DNA of 64,000 nt. Origin: Candidatus Electrothrix gigas (GTDB lineage Bacteria > Desulfobacterota > Desulfobulbia > Desulfobulbales > Desulfobulbaceae). Positions 63,778 through 64,000 of this stretch are shown here, one piece after another. Location of the stretch: the NCBI GenBank assembly GCA_022766165.1, contig QYLO01000006.1, forward strand, positions 1 to 64,000, given 5' to 3'. Positions within the stretch are counted from its first letter, which is position 1; every line of letters starts with the position of its first letter. The notes under the pieces were generated by a model. That model was not told where the DNA came from and did no database searches. It was given only the letters and a program-made list of their open reading frames with translations. Made by a program: the position numbers and the translations under genes.

Positions 63778-64000
63778 AGGTTGATCTCCATAAAAAAGGG
63801 TTCAGAGACATTTTTTTGCAGTTTCAGGTAGCTGCATCATGTCTTACTCATCGCCTGAAAAATTCTTCAGAAATGATCATATATCAAGTTGATCGTACAT
63901 ACAAAATTCATGACGGCATGATAATCATGATCCTTTGATTCTGTCAAGGGTTAAGGGACTCAATAAAAAATACCCTACCCTTGGTACACAGGCACGGCTT

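Overview
The window looks like bacterial chromosome from a Gram-negative, anaerobic member of the Desulfobacterota (Desulfobulbales-like; a cable-bacterium relative is possible but unproven). The basis is gene content: a heterodisulfide-reductase/MvhD/MetV cluster, a split b/b' F-type ATP synthase operon without atpB/atpE, an lptA-lptB-rpoN-ptsN block, LPS genes (waaF, lptF), and a DUF1302-like outer-membrane protein. The taxonomic call is inference from families, not from a marker gene.

Layout. 0-4.7 kb: two joined gene remnants, then minus-strand bioA, a bactofilin and its usual M23 peptidase partner, a small unknown gene and rpmB. 4.9-11.6 kb: a four-gene signalling operon (receiver-GGDEF, hybrid histidine kinase with three receivers, CheR-type methyltransferase, CheB-type methylesterase). 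11.8-14.5 kb: a GH18-like membrane-anchored protein and a DUF1302-like barrel. 14.8-16.6 kb: HdrC-ferredoxin, MvhD and MetV-like proteins, probably one electron-transfer module. 16.8-20.2 kb: lptA, lptB, rpoN, ptsN. 20.3-23.8 kb: a VapBC-type toxin-antitoxin pair under a consensus promoter, a secreted alpha/beta hydrolase and zwf.

24.0-37.8 kb is the accessory region and the most interesting part. Its left edge carries a frameshifted remnant of the 3' end of atpC, followed by a terminator. Its right edge is the intact atpC, which ends the atpX-F-H-A-G-D-C operon (37.8-43.9 kb) with no terminator in sight. Between them lie a reverse-transcriptase relic, surface-sugar genes (gmd, a DUF6492-like glycosyltransferase, a FkbM methyltransferase), a LysE-type exporter, and then six co-directional minus-strand genes: two tandem U32-like Fe-S proteins, an arylsulfotransferase-like protein, a serine-type arylsulfatase, a type III polyketide synthase and an aberrant P-type ATPase. 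The four genes from U32 to sulfatase are enclosed by a perfect 32-bp inverted repeat, one copy of which is the end of a MITE-like element. Several dispersed non-coding repeats occur only in or near this accessory DNA. I propose that the six genes make, and reversibly sulfate, a phenolic polyketide.

44-64 kb returns to ordinary chromosome: a SLOG-like protein, cmoB, an IS200-type insertion, an ABC-2 type permease lacking its ATPase, waaF, a catalase-like haem protein, tRNA-Arg(CCG), a PAP2 phosphatase, lptF with an extra zinc-ribbon tail, a second M23 peptidase, RNase G, holA, clpS-clpA, a transglutaminase-like protein and rdgB.
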